Shown here: piece after piece, positions 8,880 through 15,886 of the stretch
How positions within the stretch are numbered: the first letter of the stretch is position 1
How the letters are laid out: the number at the start of each line of letters is the position of its first letter
From: Paracoccaceae bacterium
GTDB taxonomy: Bacteria; Pseudomonadota; Alphaproteobacteria; Rhodobacterales; Rhodobacteraceae
NCBI GenBank assembly: GCA_017510335.1
Contig: JAFWNM010000041.1
Location: 62,001-126,000 of the forward strand
Reading direction: 5' to 3'
DNA length: 64,000 nucleotides
Notes under the pieces: model-generated
Seen by the model: only the letters and a program-made list of their open reading frames with translations
The model's database searches: none
Told to the model about the DNA's origin: nothing
Program-made: the position numbers and the translations under genes

Positions 8880-9359
8880 ATGGCACAGACAGACCAGAAA
8901 CCGCGCATGCCGCGCTGGGGCAAAGTAGCCCTGACGCTGTCAGTTATCCTGAACCTGGCCTTTGCGGGGCTGGTTGGGGGGGTGGCCGCGCGGGCGGGGT
9001 TTGACGGAACGCCCCTGCGCGCCGCGATTTCCGCCCTGCCATTTGATGACAAGCGCGCCTTTCGCCGCGACAGCCAGCGGGATTTGCGTGAAAACCGGCA
9101 ACAGCCGCGCAGGCCCATGGCAACGCGCCAGATGATCGAAAGCCTGCAGGCCGAAGATTTCGATGCGGACCAGTTCATTGCCGCCCTGAACGAGGCACAG
9201 CAAGACCTGATCAACATGAGCAACCGCATCCAGACCCGCCTTGTTGCGCGTGTGGCGGCAATGACCCCACAGGAACGCCAGACCTATGCCGATGAATTGC
9301 AGCAACGCCTGCAGGACCGGCGCGGGCGGGATTGGTGGCGCGGGCGGCCCCGAGAGTGA
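8880..9359 (+). CDS. Periplasmic heavy-metal-sensor-like protein (CnrX/ZraP-like fold)
   Basis: 159 residues with one N-terminal membrane segment (about residues 14-36) and a charged helical periplasmic part rich in R, Q, E and D, including LRAAISALPFDD and AMTPQERQTYADEL. This is the pattern of the heavy-metal resistance/periplasmic sensor family related to CnrX and ZraP. It follows the ECF sigma and anti-sigma-like genes directly, so it is likely the periplasmic input of the sigma circuit. No histidine-rich metal site is evident, so the ligand is uncertain. It ends 9 bases before the convergent pleD-like gene. Confidence 0.75.
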   Translation: MAQTDQKPRMPRWGKVALTLSVILNLAFAGLVGGVAARAGFDGTPLRAAISALPFDDKRAFRRDSQRDLRENRQQPRRPMATRQMIESLQAEDFDADQFIAALNEAQQDLINMSNRIQTRLVARVAAMTPQERQTYADELQQRLQDRRGRDWWRGRPRE

Positions 9360-9368
9360 ACGCCGCCA

Positions 9369-10766
9369 TCAGGCGGCAGCGGTCTGTTCGGTCACAACGC
9401 GGTTGCGCCCCCCTTGCTTGGCGGCACGCAGGGCATCATCGGCCTTGCCGACGATTGTTTTCGCAAAATCCGACATTCCACCCTTGAACGCGGCATGCTG
9501 AACGGCCACCCCGATGGACACGGACAATTGCAACTGCACATCGCTGCCCGCAACCACATAGGGGCGCGAATGAACGACCCTGCAAATCCGTAGGGCCACA
9601 CGCCGGGCCGCCACGCTATCTGCGCCGGGCATCACGACGACAAATTCCTCGCCGCCATATCTGGCCAGAATATCGGTGTTGCGCAGGGCCGCGCGCATGC
9701 GCCGCGCCACCTCTGTCAGGACATCATCGCCGGCATTATGGCCAAAGCGGTCATTAACCGTCTTGAAATGGTCCAGATCGATGACCAGAACCGCGCAATC
9801 GGACAGGATACCGGACTGCAGGTCTGCCGCGACATGCGCCATTTGCGCGCCCAGATACCGCCGGTTGAACAACCCCGTCAGCGGATCGCGCACAGCCTGA
9901 TCCAGTTGTGTTTCAAAGGCCTGCTGCAGCGCATCCCGACGCTGTTTCTGATGCAGGATCTTGGCAAGACGCAGATGCGCTTCTTCCGCGTCCAGCGGTT
10001 GATGCAACACTTCCCTTGCGCCCAGATCCAGCGCCATTGCGCCCAGCAATTCCTGCCCTTCGGGCAGCATGATGCACAGCTCTGCCTGCCGGGTCCGGTT
10101 GCGCGACAGCAAATCCGGGATGACCTGCAACCCCTTTTGCAAGATCACATCGGGCGACACAAGAAACAGGTCCGGCATGGCCGCGCCAGAGTCCAGACGC
10201 AGCGCCTGTTGCAGGCTAAGGCAGGTGCAGGACATTTCGGGCATGGCCTGCCGCAATTCGTTGCAAAACCCCGCGCAGGTGGTCCCGTTGTTGCAAATCA
10301 CTGTCAGGCGCGACTGCTGCATGAAGGGGCGCGCCCCGTCAGCCATGCCGTAAACAGAGGGCATGCCAACACGCAAGGACGCGCCCGCCCTGTGGTCCTG
10401 CGCGCGTAGCAAACTGCGAATACGCCCCATAAGATAGGAATCATCCAGCGGTTTGGACAGAAAATCGTCAGCGCCCATTTGCAGCGCTTTCAGCCGCTGC
10501 TGGCGGTCGGCTGTTGCGGAAAACAACAACACGGGGATGTCGCGCGTCACACTGTTGGCGCGCAGCACCTGACACACATCTATACCGTCCATGTCCGGCA
10601 GGCGGTAGTCCAGCAAAATCAGGTCCGGAAGTTCGTTTTGTGCAAGCGATATTGCCTGCTGCCCGCAATCGGCCATAAGGCAGTCGTAACATGCGGCCTG
10701 CAGCTTGGCGCGCAAGATGGTTCTGTTAATCGAAAGGTCATCGACAATAAGTATGCGTCCTGACAT
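9369..10766 (-). CDS. pleD: PleD-type response regulator / diguanylate cyclase (REC-REC-GGDEF)
   Basis: 465 residues from the ATG at 10766, which begins MSGRILIVDD as in Caulobacter PleD and has GGGA about 8 bases upstream; a longer frame exists. The first receiver has phosphoacceptor D53 (LLDYRLPDMDG) and lysine in FLSKP. The middle region is a second, degenerate adaptor receiver. The C-terminal cyclase has GGEEF at 371-375 and the product-inhibition I-site RNTD at 362-365, so it should make c-di-GMP and be feedback-inhibited. A DUF3572 gene lies divergently next to it. The usual partner divK is not adjacent. Predicted role: cell-cycle or motile-sessile control. Confidence 0.88.
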   Translation of the reverse strand: MSGRILIVDDLSINRTILRAKLQAACYDCLMADCGQQAISLAQNELPDLILLDYRLPDMDGIDVCQVLRANSVTRDIPVLLFSATADRQQRLKALQMGADDFLSKPLDDSYLMGRIRSLLRAQDHRAGASLRVGMPSVYGMADGARPFMQQSRLTVICNNGTTCAGFCNELRQAMPEMSCTCLSLQQALRLDSGAAMPDLFLVSPDVILQKGLQVIPDLLSRNRTRQAELCIMLPEGQELLGAMALDLGAREVLHQPLDAEEAHLRLAKILHQKQRRDALQQAFETQLDQAVRDPLTGLFNRRYLGAQMAHVAADLQSGILSDCAVLVIDLDHFKTVNDRFGHNAGDDVLTEVARRMRAALRNTDILARYGGEEFVVVMPGADSVAARRVALRICRVVHSRPYVVAGSDVQLQLSVSIGVAVQHAAFKGGMSDFAKTIVGKADDALRAAKQGGRNRVVTEQTAAA

Positions 10767-10858
10767 ACGTTTCATCCCATGCAAGGTTAACCACAGGTTA
10801 CGCCGCATTGGTTAATAAACCCTTTAGTCCGCAAGCCCCCCATCACAGGATTGTTTGC

Positions 10859-11152
10859 ATGAACCAAAACACCGCCGAGAAGATTGCATTGGACGCGTTC
10901 GCATGGCTATGTGCCGAACAGGATTTGCTGCCGGTTTTTCTGAATGCCAGTGGCGCATCTGTCGATGACCTGCGCGCGGCGCTGCGCGCGGCGGATGGCC
11001 CCGATCCGGCGGTTCTTGGGGCTGTGCTGGACTTCATCGCAATGCGTGACGACACGGTGATTGCCTGCTGCGCGGCACAGAATTTGCCAAATGACGCATT
11101 GGCGCAGGCACAGGCGGTGCTTGCCGGTCATGCAGGAATGCACTGGACATGA
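10859..11152 (+). CDS. DUF3572 small protein
   Basis: 97 residues from the ATG at 10859. It is helical, with the family pattern LDAFAWLCAEQDLLPVFL near the N-terminus. DUF3572 genes are known neighbours of divK/pleD in alphaproteobacteria, and here it lies divergently from the pleD-like gene with a 92-base gap that must hold both promoters. Biochemical function is not known to me. The frame is open upstream to 10808, but the family's usual length and start favour 10859. Confidence 0.75.
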   Translation: MNQNTAEKIALDAFAWLCAEQDLLPVFLNASGASVDDLRAALRAADGPDPAVLGAVLDFIAMRDDTVIACCAAQNLPNDALAQAQAVLAGHAGMHWT

Positions 11153-11184
11153 CGCAGGAATACCCCCGATTGGCAGACTTGCCC

Positions 11185-11213
11185 TTGACTTCCGCCCCGC
11201 CAGATTGTGTATC
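11185..11213 (+). promoter_or_regulatory. Candidate sigma-70 promoter of aspS
   Basis: TTGACT at 11185-11190 and TGTATC at 11208-11213, separated by 17 bases, about 40 bases upstream of the aspS start. The -35 element is good, the -10 weak. Position in the only gap between the DUF3572 gene and aspS supports it. Confidence 0.35.
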
Positions 11214-11253
11214 GCGCGACAAGCCTGCACCTATGTAACCAAGGGAACAGCCC

Positions 11254-13035
11254 ATGCACGCCTATCGCAGCCATACCTGCGCCGACCTGACCGCCGCCCA
11301 TGTGGGTGAAACTGTGCGCCTGTCCGGCTGGGTGCATCGCATCCGCGACCATGGCGGCGTGTTGTTCATTGACCTGCGCGATCATTACGGCATCACGCAG
11401 GTCCTGGCCGACAGCGACAGCCCGGCATTTGCCGATATCGAAAAACTGCGCGCGGAATATTGCGTCTGTATCGAAGGCACGGTCAAGGCGCGCGATGCGT
11501 CGCTGGTCAACGCAAAACTGAAAACCGGCGAGATTGAAGTTTACGCCCGCAAGATGGATATCCTTGGCGCGGCCGATGACTTGCCGCTGCCCGTCTTCGG
11601 GGAACCCGACTACCCCGAAGAAACACGCCTGTCCTACAGGTTTCTGGACCTGCGCCGCGACGGCCTGCATGCCAATATGATGTTGCGGTCCAATGTGGTG
11701 CGGTCCATGCGGCAACGCATGTGGAATACGGGATTTACCGAATTCCAGACGCCCATCATTACTGCATCCAGCCCCGAAGGGGCGCGCGATTTTCTGGTGC
11801 CCTCGCGGCTGCATCCCGGCAAGTTCTACGCCCTGCCGCAAGCGCCGCAGCAGTTCAAGCAATTGATCATGGTGTCGGGGTTTGACAAATATTTCCAGAT
11901 CGCGCCCTGTTTCCGCGATGAGGACCCCCGCGCCGACCGTTCGCCCACGGATTTCTACCAGCTTGACGTCGAAATGAGCTTTGTCGAACAGGAAGACGTG
12001 TTTTCCACGGTCGGCCCCGTCCTGCAAGGCGTGTTCGAGGAATTCGCAGGCGGCATGAAGGTTGACCCCGCCGCAGACTGGCCGCGCATTCCCTATGCTG
12101 AATCCCTGCTGAAATACGGCACCGACAAGCCCGATTTGCGCAACCCGATCGAGATGCAGGTGGTGTCTGAGCATTTCCGCGGATCTGGCTTCGCGATTTT
12201 TGCGAAACTGCTGGAAAATGACGGCACCGAGATTCGTGCCATCCCCGCGCCCAGTGGCGGGTCGCGCAAGTTCTGTGACCGGATGAACGCCTTTGCCCAG
12301 GCGCAGGGATTGCCGGGGATGGGGTATATTTTCTGGCGCGCGGGCGATGACGGACTGGAAGCCGCAGGCCCGTTGGCCAAGAATATCGGGCCAGAACGCA
12401 CCGAAGCCATCCGCCAGCAATTGGGCCTTGGCGAAGGGGATGCCGCGTTCTTCCTTGGTGGCAAACCCGCGCAATTCGAAGGCGTGGCGGCAAAAGCGCG
12501 CGACGAAATTGGCCGCGAATTGAAACTGCTGGATGAAAACCGCTTCGCCTTTGCCTGGATCGTCGATTTCCCGATGTATGAAGCGGACCCCGAGTCCGGC
12601 AAGATTGATTTCAGCCATAACCCGTTTTCCATGCCTCAAGGCGGTATGGACGCGCTGTCGGGCGATCCGCTGAAGGTGCTGGGCTATCAGTATGATCTGG
12701 CCTGCAATGGCTATGAACTGCTGTCAGGGGCGATTCGGAACCACAAGCCGGAAATCATGTATCGCGCGTTTGAAATTGCGGGCTACCCGAATTCCGAAGT
12801 GGACAAACGCTTTGGCGGTATGGTCAAGGCGTTCAAATTTGGCGCGCCGCCCCATGGTGGCTGTGCGGCGGGGATTGACCGCATTGTTATGTTGCTGGCC
12901 AATGAGCAGAATATCCGTCAGGTTATCATGTTCCCGATGAACCAGCGCGCCGAGGATCTGCTTCTGCACGCCCCCTCTGACCCGACCAACGAACAGTTGC
13001 GCGACCTTGGATTGCGGCTGGCGCCGAAATCCTGA
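11254..13035 (+). CDS. aspS: Aspartyl-tRNA synthetase
   Basis: 593 residues, full bacterial-type length. Domain order: N-terminal OB-fold anticodon-binding domain ([20 protein letters not shown]), class II catalytic core with motif 2 around [11 protein letters not shown], the bacterial GAD insertion in the middle, and motif 3 near [10 protein letters not shown]. It charges tRNA-Asp, or tRNA-Asp and tRNA-Asn if the cell relies on GatCAB, which cannot be told here. It is preceded by a candidate promoter and followed by a strong bidirectional terminator shared with rpsD, so it is likely transcribed alone. Confidence 0.97.
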   Translation: MHAYRSHTCADLTAAHVGETVRLSGWVHRIRDHGGVLFIDLRDHYGITQVLADSDSPAFADIEKLRAEYCVCIEGTVKARDASLVNAKLKTGEIEVYARKMDILGAADDLPLPVFGEPDYPEETRLSYRFLDLRRDGLHANMMLRSNVVRSMRQRMWNTGFTEFQTPIITASSPEGARDFLVPSRLHPGKFYALPQAPQQFKQLIMVSGFDKYFQIAPCFRDEDPRADRSPTDFYQLDVEMSFVEQEDVFSTVGPVLQGVFEEFAGGMKVDPAADWPRIPYAESLLKYGTDKPDLRNPIEMQVVSEHFRGSGFAIFAKLLENDGTEIRAIPAPSGGSRKFCDRMNAFAQAQGLPGMGYIFWRAGDDGLEAAGPLAKNIGPERTEAIRQQLGLGEGDAAFFLGGKPAQFEGVAAKARDEIGRELKLLDENRFAFAWIVDFPMYEADPESGKIDFSHNPFSMPQGGMDALSGDPLKVLGYQYDLACNGYELLSGAIRNHKPEIMYRAFEIAGYPNSEVDKRFGGMVKAFKFGAPPHGGCAAGIDRIVMLLANEQNIRQVIMFPMNQRAEDLLLHAPSDPTNEQLRDLGLRLAPKS

Positions 13036-13195
13036 ATCCATGGCGGGGTGATACCCACGCGTGCGCAAGTGGGTAACCTGCGCGCGGGCGTGAAGTTGTC
13101 CAGAAGGCCAAAGGGGGCACGCCCCCTTTGGAAACCCCGTGGATATTTAAGCCAGAATGAAACAGCAAAGCCTTTGATACGGGCAGGGATGGAAC

Positions 13196-13227
13196 AAAAA
13201 AGCCCCACCGAAATGGTGGGGCTTTTT
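13196..13227. terminator. Bidirectional rho-independent terminator between aspS and rpsD
   Basis: A perfect 9-bp stem, AGCCCCACC (13201-13209) with GGTGGGGCT (13215-13223), and a 5-base loop. Four T follow directly on the plus side, and six A lie at the other edge, giving a T-run for minus-strand transcripts. It lies between the convergent aspS and rpsD genes and can stop both. Confidence 0.88.
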
Positions 13228-13247
13228 GTGAATAATGGGCGAAGAAA

Positions 13248-13868
13248 TCAGTTCTTCGCGTAGAATTCGACCACAAGATTGGGTTCCATCTGCACCGGAT
13301 ACGGCACATCACCCAAGCTGGGGGTGCGCACGAAGGTCGCGGTCATTTTGGAATGGTCGACTTCCAGATAATCGGGCACGTCACGTTCGGCCAGGCCGAC
13401 AGCTTCCAGAACGATGGCCAGCTGCTTGGATTTGTCACGGATGGCGATCACGTCGCCTTCGCGGATGCGGTAGCTGGGAATGTTGACGCGCTGGCCGTTC
13501 ACGGTGACATGGCCATGGTTCACGAACTGGCGTGCGGCAAACACGGTCGGCACGAATTTTGCACGGTAGATCACGGCGTCAAGGCGGCGTTCCAGCAGGC
13601 CGATCAGGTTTTCACCTGTATCACCCTTGATACGCTCGGCTTCGGCATAGATGCGGCGGAACTGCTTTTCGGTCAGGTCGCCATAATAGCCCTTGAGCTT
13701 TTGCTTGGCGCGCAACTGGGTGCCGAAATCGGACAGTTTGGTTTTGCGGCGCTGACCGTGCTGGCCGGGGCCATAATCGCGGCGATTGACGGGGCTTTTG
13801 GGACGGCCCCAGATGTTTTCGCCCATGCGGCGGTCAATTTTATACTTGGCAGACGTGCGTTTTGTCAC
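13248..13868 (-). CDS. rpsD: 30S ribosomal protein S4
   Basis: 206 residues from a GTG at 13868. The start is set by the conserved N-terminus [15 protein letters not shown] and by GGAGAT about 6 bases upstream; an in-frame ATG at 14015 would add a non-S4 leader. The S4 RNA-binding domain is at residues ~95-160 ([14 protein letters not shown] onward). S4 nucleates 30S assembly. The gene is monocistronic here, apart from the alpha operon where rpsD sits in E. coli; this is normal for alphaproteobacteria. It has its own strong promoter and a hairpin just before the ribosome-binding site. Confidence 0.96.
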   Translation of the reverse strand: MTKRTSAKYKIDRRMGENIWGRPKSPVNRRDYGPGQHGQRRKTKLSDFGTQLRAKQKLKGYYGDLTEKQFRRIYAEAERIKGDTGENLIGLLERRLDAVIYRAKFVPTVFAARQFVNHGHVTVNGQRVNIPSYRIREGDVIAIRDKSKQLAIVLEAVGLAERDVPDYLEVDHSKMTATFVRTPSLGDVPYPVQMEPNLVVEFYAKN

Positions 13869-13889
13869 GGCTGATCTCCTTCCAGATGC

Positions 13890-13903
13890 GGCCCGAACGG
13901 GCC
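13890..13903 (-). promoter_or_regulatory. Leader hairpin directly upstream of the rpsD ribosome-binding site
   Basis: Perfect palindrome GGCCCGAACGGGCC forming a 6-bp GC stem with a 2-base centre, or 5 bp with a 4-base loop. It lies within the ~130-base 5' leader and ends about ten bases before the Shine-Dalgarno sequence. S4 is a known autoregulator in other bacteria, so a role in translational control is possible but unproven. Confidence 0.45.
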
Positions 13904-14006
13904 TGTGAAGGGCGTTGTCCTTTCCCCGAGGGGGAGACAGGCTGTCCCTTGCGGGGGCCACCAACACCAATGAAACACCCGCAAAGCTTACGCTTGGGGA
14001 TGGGGG

Positions 14007-14034
14007 CTTATACAACTGCGTTCGCGGGTGTCAA
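14007..14034 (-). promoter_or_regulatory. Strong candidate sigma-70 promoter of rpsD
   Basis: On the minus strand, TTGACA (14029-14034), 16-base spacer, TATAAG (14007-14012). This is close to consensus and lies about 130 bases upstream of the rpsD GTG, giving a long leader. Confidence 0.65.
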
Positions 14035-14057
14035 CTGCCATTCCCCGCGTGAGGCGG

Positions 14058-15113
14058 CTATGCGGCCAGAAGCGCGGTTTCTGCCCGGCCCAGACAGCGG
14101 CGCGCTGTGTCGCCATAGCTGGTTGCCCCCGCCGCGCGCAGTCCCGGCAGCACAGCGCGCAACGCGGCCAGATGGGGGCGCAGCACTTCCGGCGTGGCAA
14201 AGGCAGGATGGAAGCTTTCGGTTGGCACGTTATTTGCAAAGATGATCTGATGGCGTTCCAGCAGAAGGTGCATATAGGTGACGCCGTGCAGCGCCATGTC
14301 CTGGCTGACCCCGGCATGGTCCAGCAAATCACCGGCGCGCACCAGAACTTCGTCACTGTTAAACAGCGCCCGCGCCCGCGCCCCATGTATCAAGACCCGG
14401 TGCCCCGCCGAGAGGCGCAAATCCTCGTCCGGGTGCCCGGCGCCCAGCACGCCACGGCACAACCGGATCGGGCGTAAGTGCGGGTAGCGGCGCATGGCCA
14501 TTCCGCAGACGCGGCTGGTGCCTGTCCAGATGACCGGCTGCGGTCCGTCATCCTGCGTCAGGACCATGTCCCCTGCTTGTATCTGATGAATGGCGCGCGG
14601 GCCTGTCGGGGTTGCGATCAGGGTGTCATCTGCGAAACAGATGATGTCCTGCTGTTGTGGCAACGGGGCTTCGGGGGAAAGGCATTGCTTGGGGGTGACT
14701 GCGCTTTCGACGACGTATAGTGTCTGATCCTGCGGTGGCATTCCGTCTGCAAACACTGCGACCCACCGCCCTGCGGCCTGAACAAGACGGGCGCTGAACA
14801 GGGTTGTTCCATCGGTCAGCACAAACCCCATCGCAGGCGCTTGGGGTGGGTGGGCCAGGGCGTCAAGCGGGGGCACATGGCCGCCAAGGCGGGCCGCGAT
14901 ATGGCGCGCGCGGGGGCGAATGTCCCGCGCTGCCCCGACCATGCCCCCCAGACGCAGCACGTCGCCACGCCCGTCAAGGCAGTGGATTTCCCCATGCCAG
15001 CACCATGACGACCCGACCCGAAGCCATTGCGGTTCCAATCCGGCAATGCCGTCGGTTTGTGTGAAATTCCAGTCAAGGGCAAAAACCCCGACCAAAAATG
15101 CTGCGCGTGTCAT
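14058..15113 (-). CDS. Hint-domain protein (Hint_2 family)
   Basis: 351 residues from the ATG at 15113, which has an AAGGG-type Shine-Dalgarno close upstream; a longer frame starts at 15155. About residue 165 onward is a Hedgehog/intein-like Hint domain, opening with ICFADDTLIATPTG and continuing with IQAGDMVLTQDDGPQPVIW and the LSAGHRVLIHG histidine block. Hint_2 proteins are abundant in Rhodobacterales, often at the end of secreted RTX-type proteins; here the N-terminal ~160 residues are unrecognised, with no clear signal peptide or calcium repeats. The Hint fold can self-cleave; whether this one does is unknown. Neighbours are rpsD and a two-component system. Confidence 0.78.
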   Translation of the reverse strand: MTRAAFLVGVFALDWNFTQTDGIAGLEPQWLRVGSSWCWHGEIHCLDGRGDVLRLGGMVGAARDIRPRARHIAARLGGHVPPLDALAHPPQAPAMGFVLTDGTTLFSARLVQAAGRWVAVFADGMPPQDQTLYVVESAVTPKQCLSPEAPLPQQQDIICFADDTLIATPTGPRAIHQIQAGDMVLTQDDGPQPVIWTGTSRVCGMAMRRYPHLRPIRLCRGVLGAGHPDEDLRLSAGHRVLIHGARARALFNSDEVLVRAGDLLDHAGVSQDMALHGVTYMHLLLERHQIIFANNVPTESFHPAFATPEVLRPHLAALRAVLPGLRAAGATSYGDTARRCLGRAETALLAA

Positions 15114-15225
15114 ATCTGCCCTTGCCCCTGCTGCTTTGGTGCAGCTTATGTGCAAAAACTAACAGAAAATGGCGTTCAAAACCAGATGGATAATCTAGAT
15201 GGCCGCAAACTTGCGTGCAAATCTG

Positions 15226-15858
15226 TCAGCACACGCCCCAAGACCTGGCAATCATGGCGGCCTGGGTGCGGTTGCCTGCACCGAGGCGACGATACAGGGT
15301 TTTCACATGCAGCTTGATAGTCGGTTCCCGTAATCCCAGATCGCGGGCAATTTCCTTGTTGGTTTTACCATCGCACAGCGCCTTGAGCACGTCGAGTTCG
15401 CGCGCTGTCAATGCCGTGGCGGACAGCCCTTCTGTTGCAGGCGGGTGGAATTCCGTTGCTTCTGCAGGAAACAGGAAATCCACAGGAACAAACCGTTCGC
15501 CAAGTGCCATGAACCGTATTGCACGCAACAAGGAACGCGCGGGCATGGATTTGGGCAGGAAGCCCCGCGCGCCCATCTGGATGGCGCGTTCGGCCACATC
15601 GCGGGATGCATTGCCGGAAATGATAACCACAGGGGGGGCTGTTTCGGTGTCCATGAAACGGCGCAACCCGTGCAGCCCGTCCATGCCGGGCATGTCATAA
15701 TCCAGCAAGGCAAGGTCAAAGTCCGCATGCGCCACGACTGCAGAAATCGCGTCTTCCATATCGGTGGCCGCGACGATTTCCATATCTGTTTCCTGCTGCA
15801 GAAAGTTCTGCATCATGTCCAGAATCAAGGCGTGGTCATCGGCAATCAATAGTCGCAT
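15226..15858 (-). CDS. LuxR/NarL-family response regulator
   Basis: 210 residues from the ATG at 15858 (GGAAG upstream); a longer frame overlaps the kinase gene. The receiver domain (residues 1-120) has acidic pocket ADD (6-8), phosphoacceptor D53 (LLDYDMPGMDG) and K103 (FLPKS). The C-terminal LuxR-type HTH is around TARELDVLKALCDGKTNKEI. It lies 28 bases downstream of the hybrid kinase on the same strand, so it is very likely its cognate output regulator, acting as a DNA-binding transcription factor. Confidence 0.92.
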   Translation of the reverse strand: MRLLIADDHALILDMMQNFLQQETDMEIVAATDMEDAISAVVAHADFDLALLDYDMPGMDGLHGLRRFMDTETAPPVVIISGNASRDVAERAIQMGARGFLPKSMPARSLLRAIRFMALGERFVPVDFLFPAEATEFHPPATEGLSATALTARELDVLKALCDGKTNKEIARDLGLREPTIKLHVKTLYRRLGAGNRTQAAMIARSWGVC

Positions 15859-15886
15859 AAGATGACTTCCAGAAATCAGTGCGCAC

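Noticed and set aside
11128-12639. A 503-residue minus-strand open frame antisense to aspS
   Set aside because: Shadow of a conserved synthetase gene; composition and lack of motifs show it is not coding.
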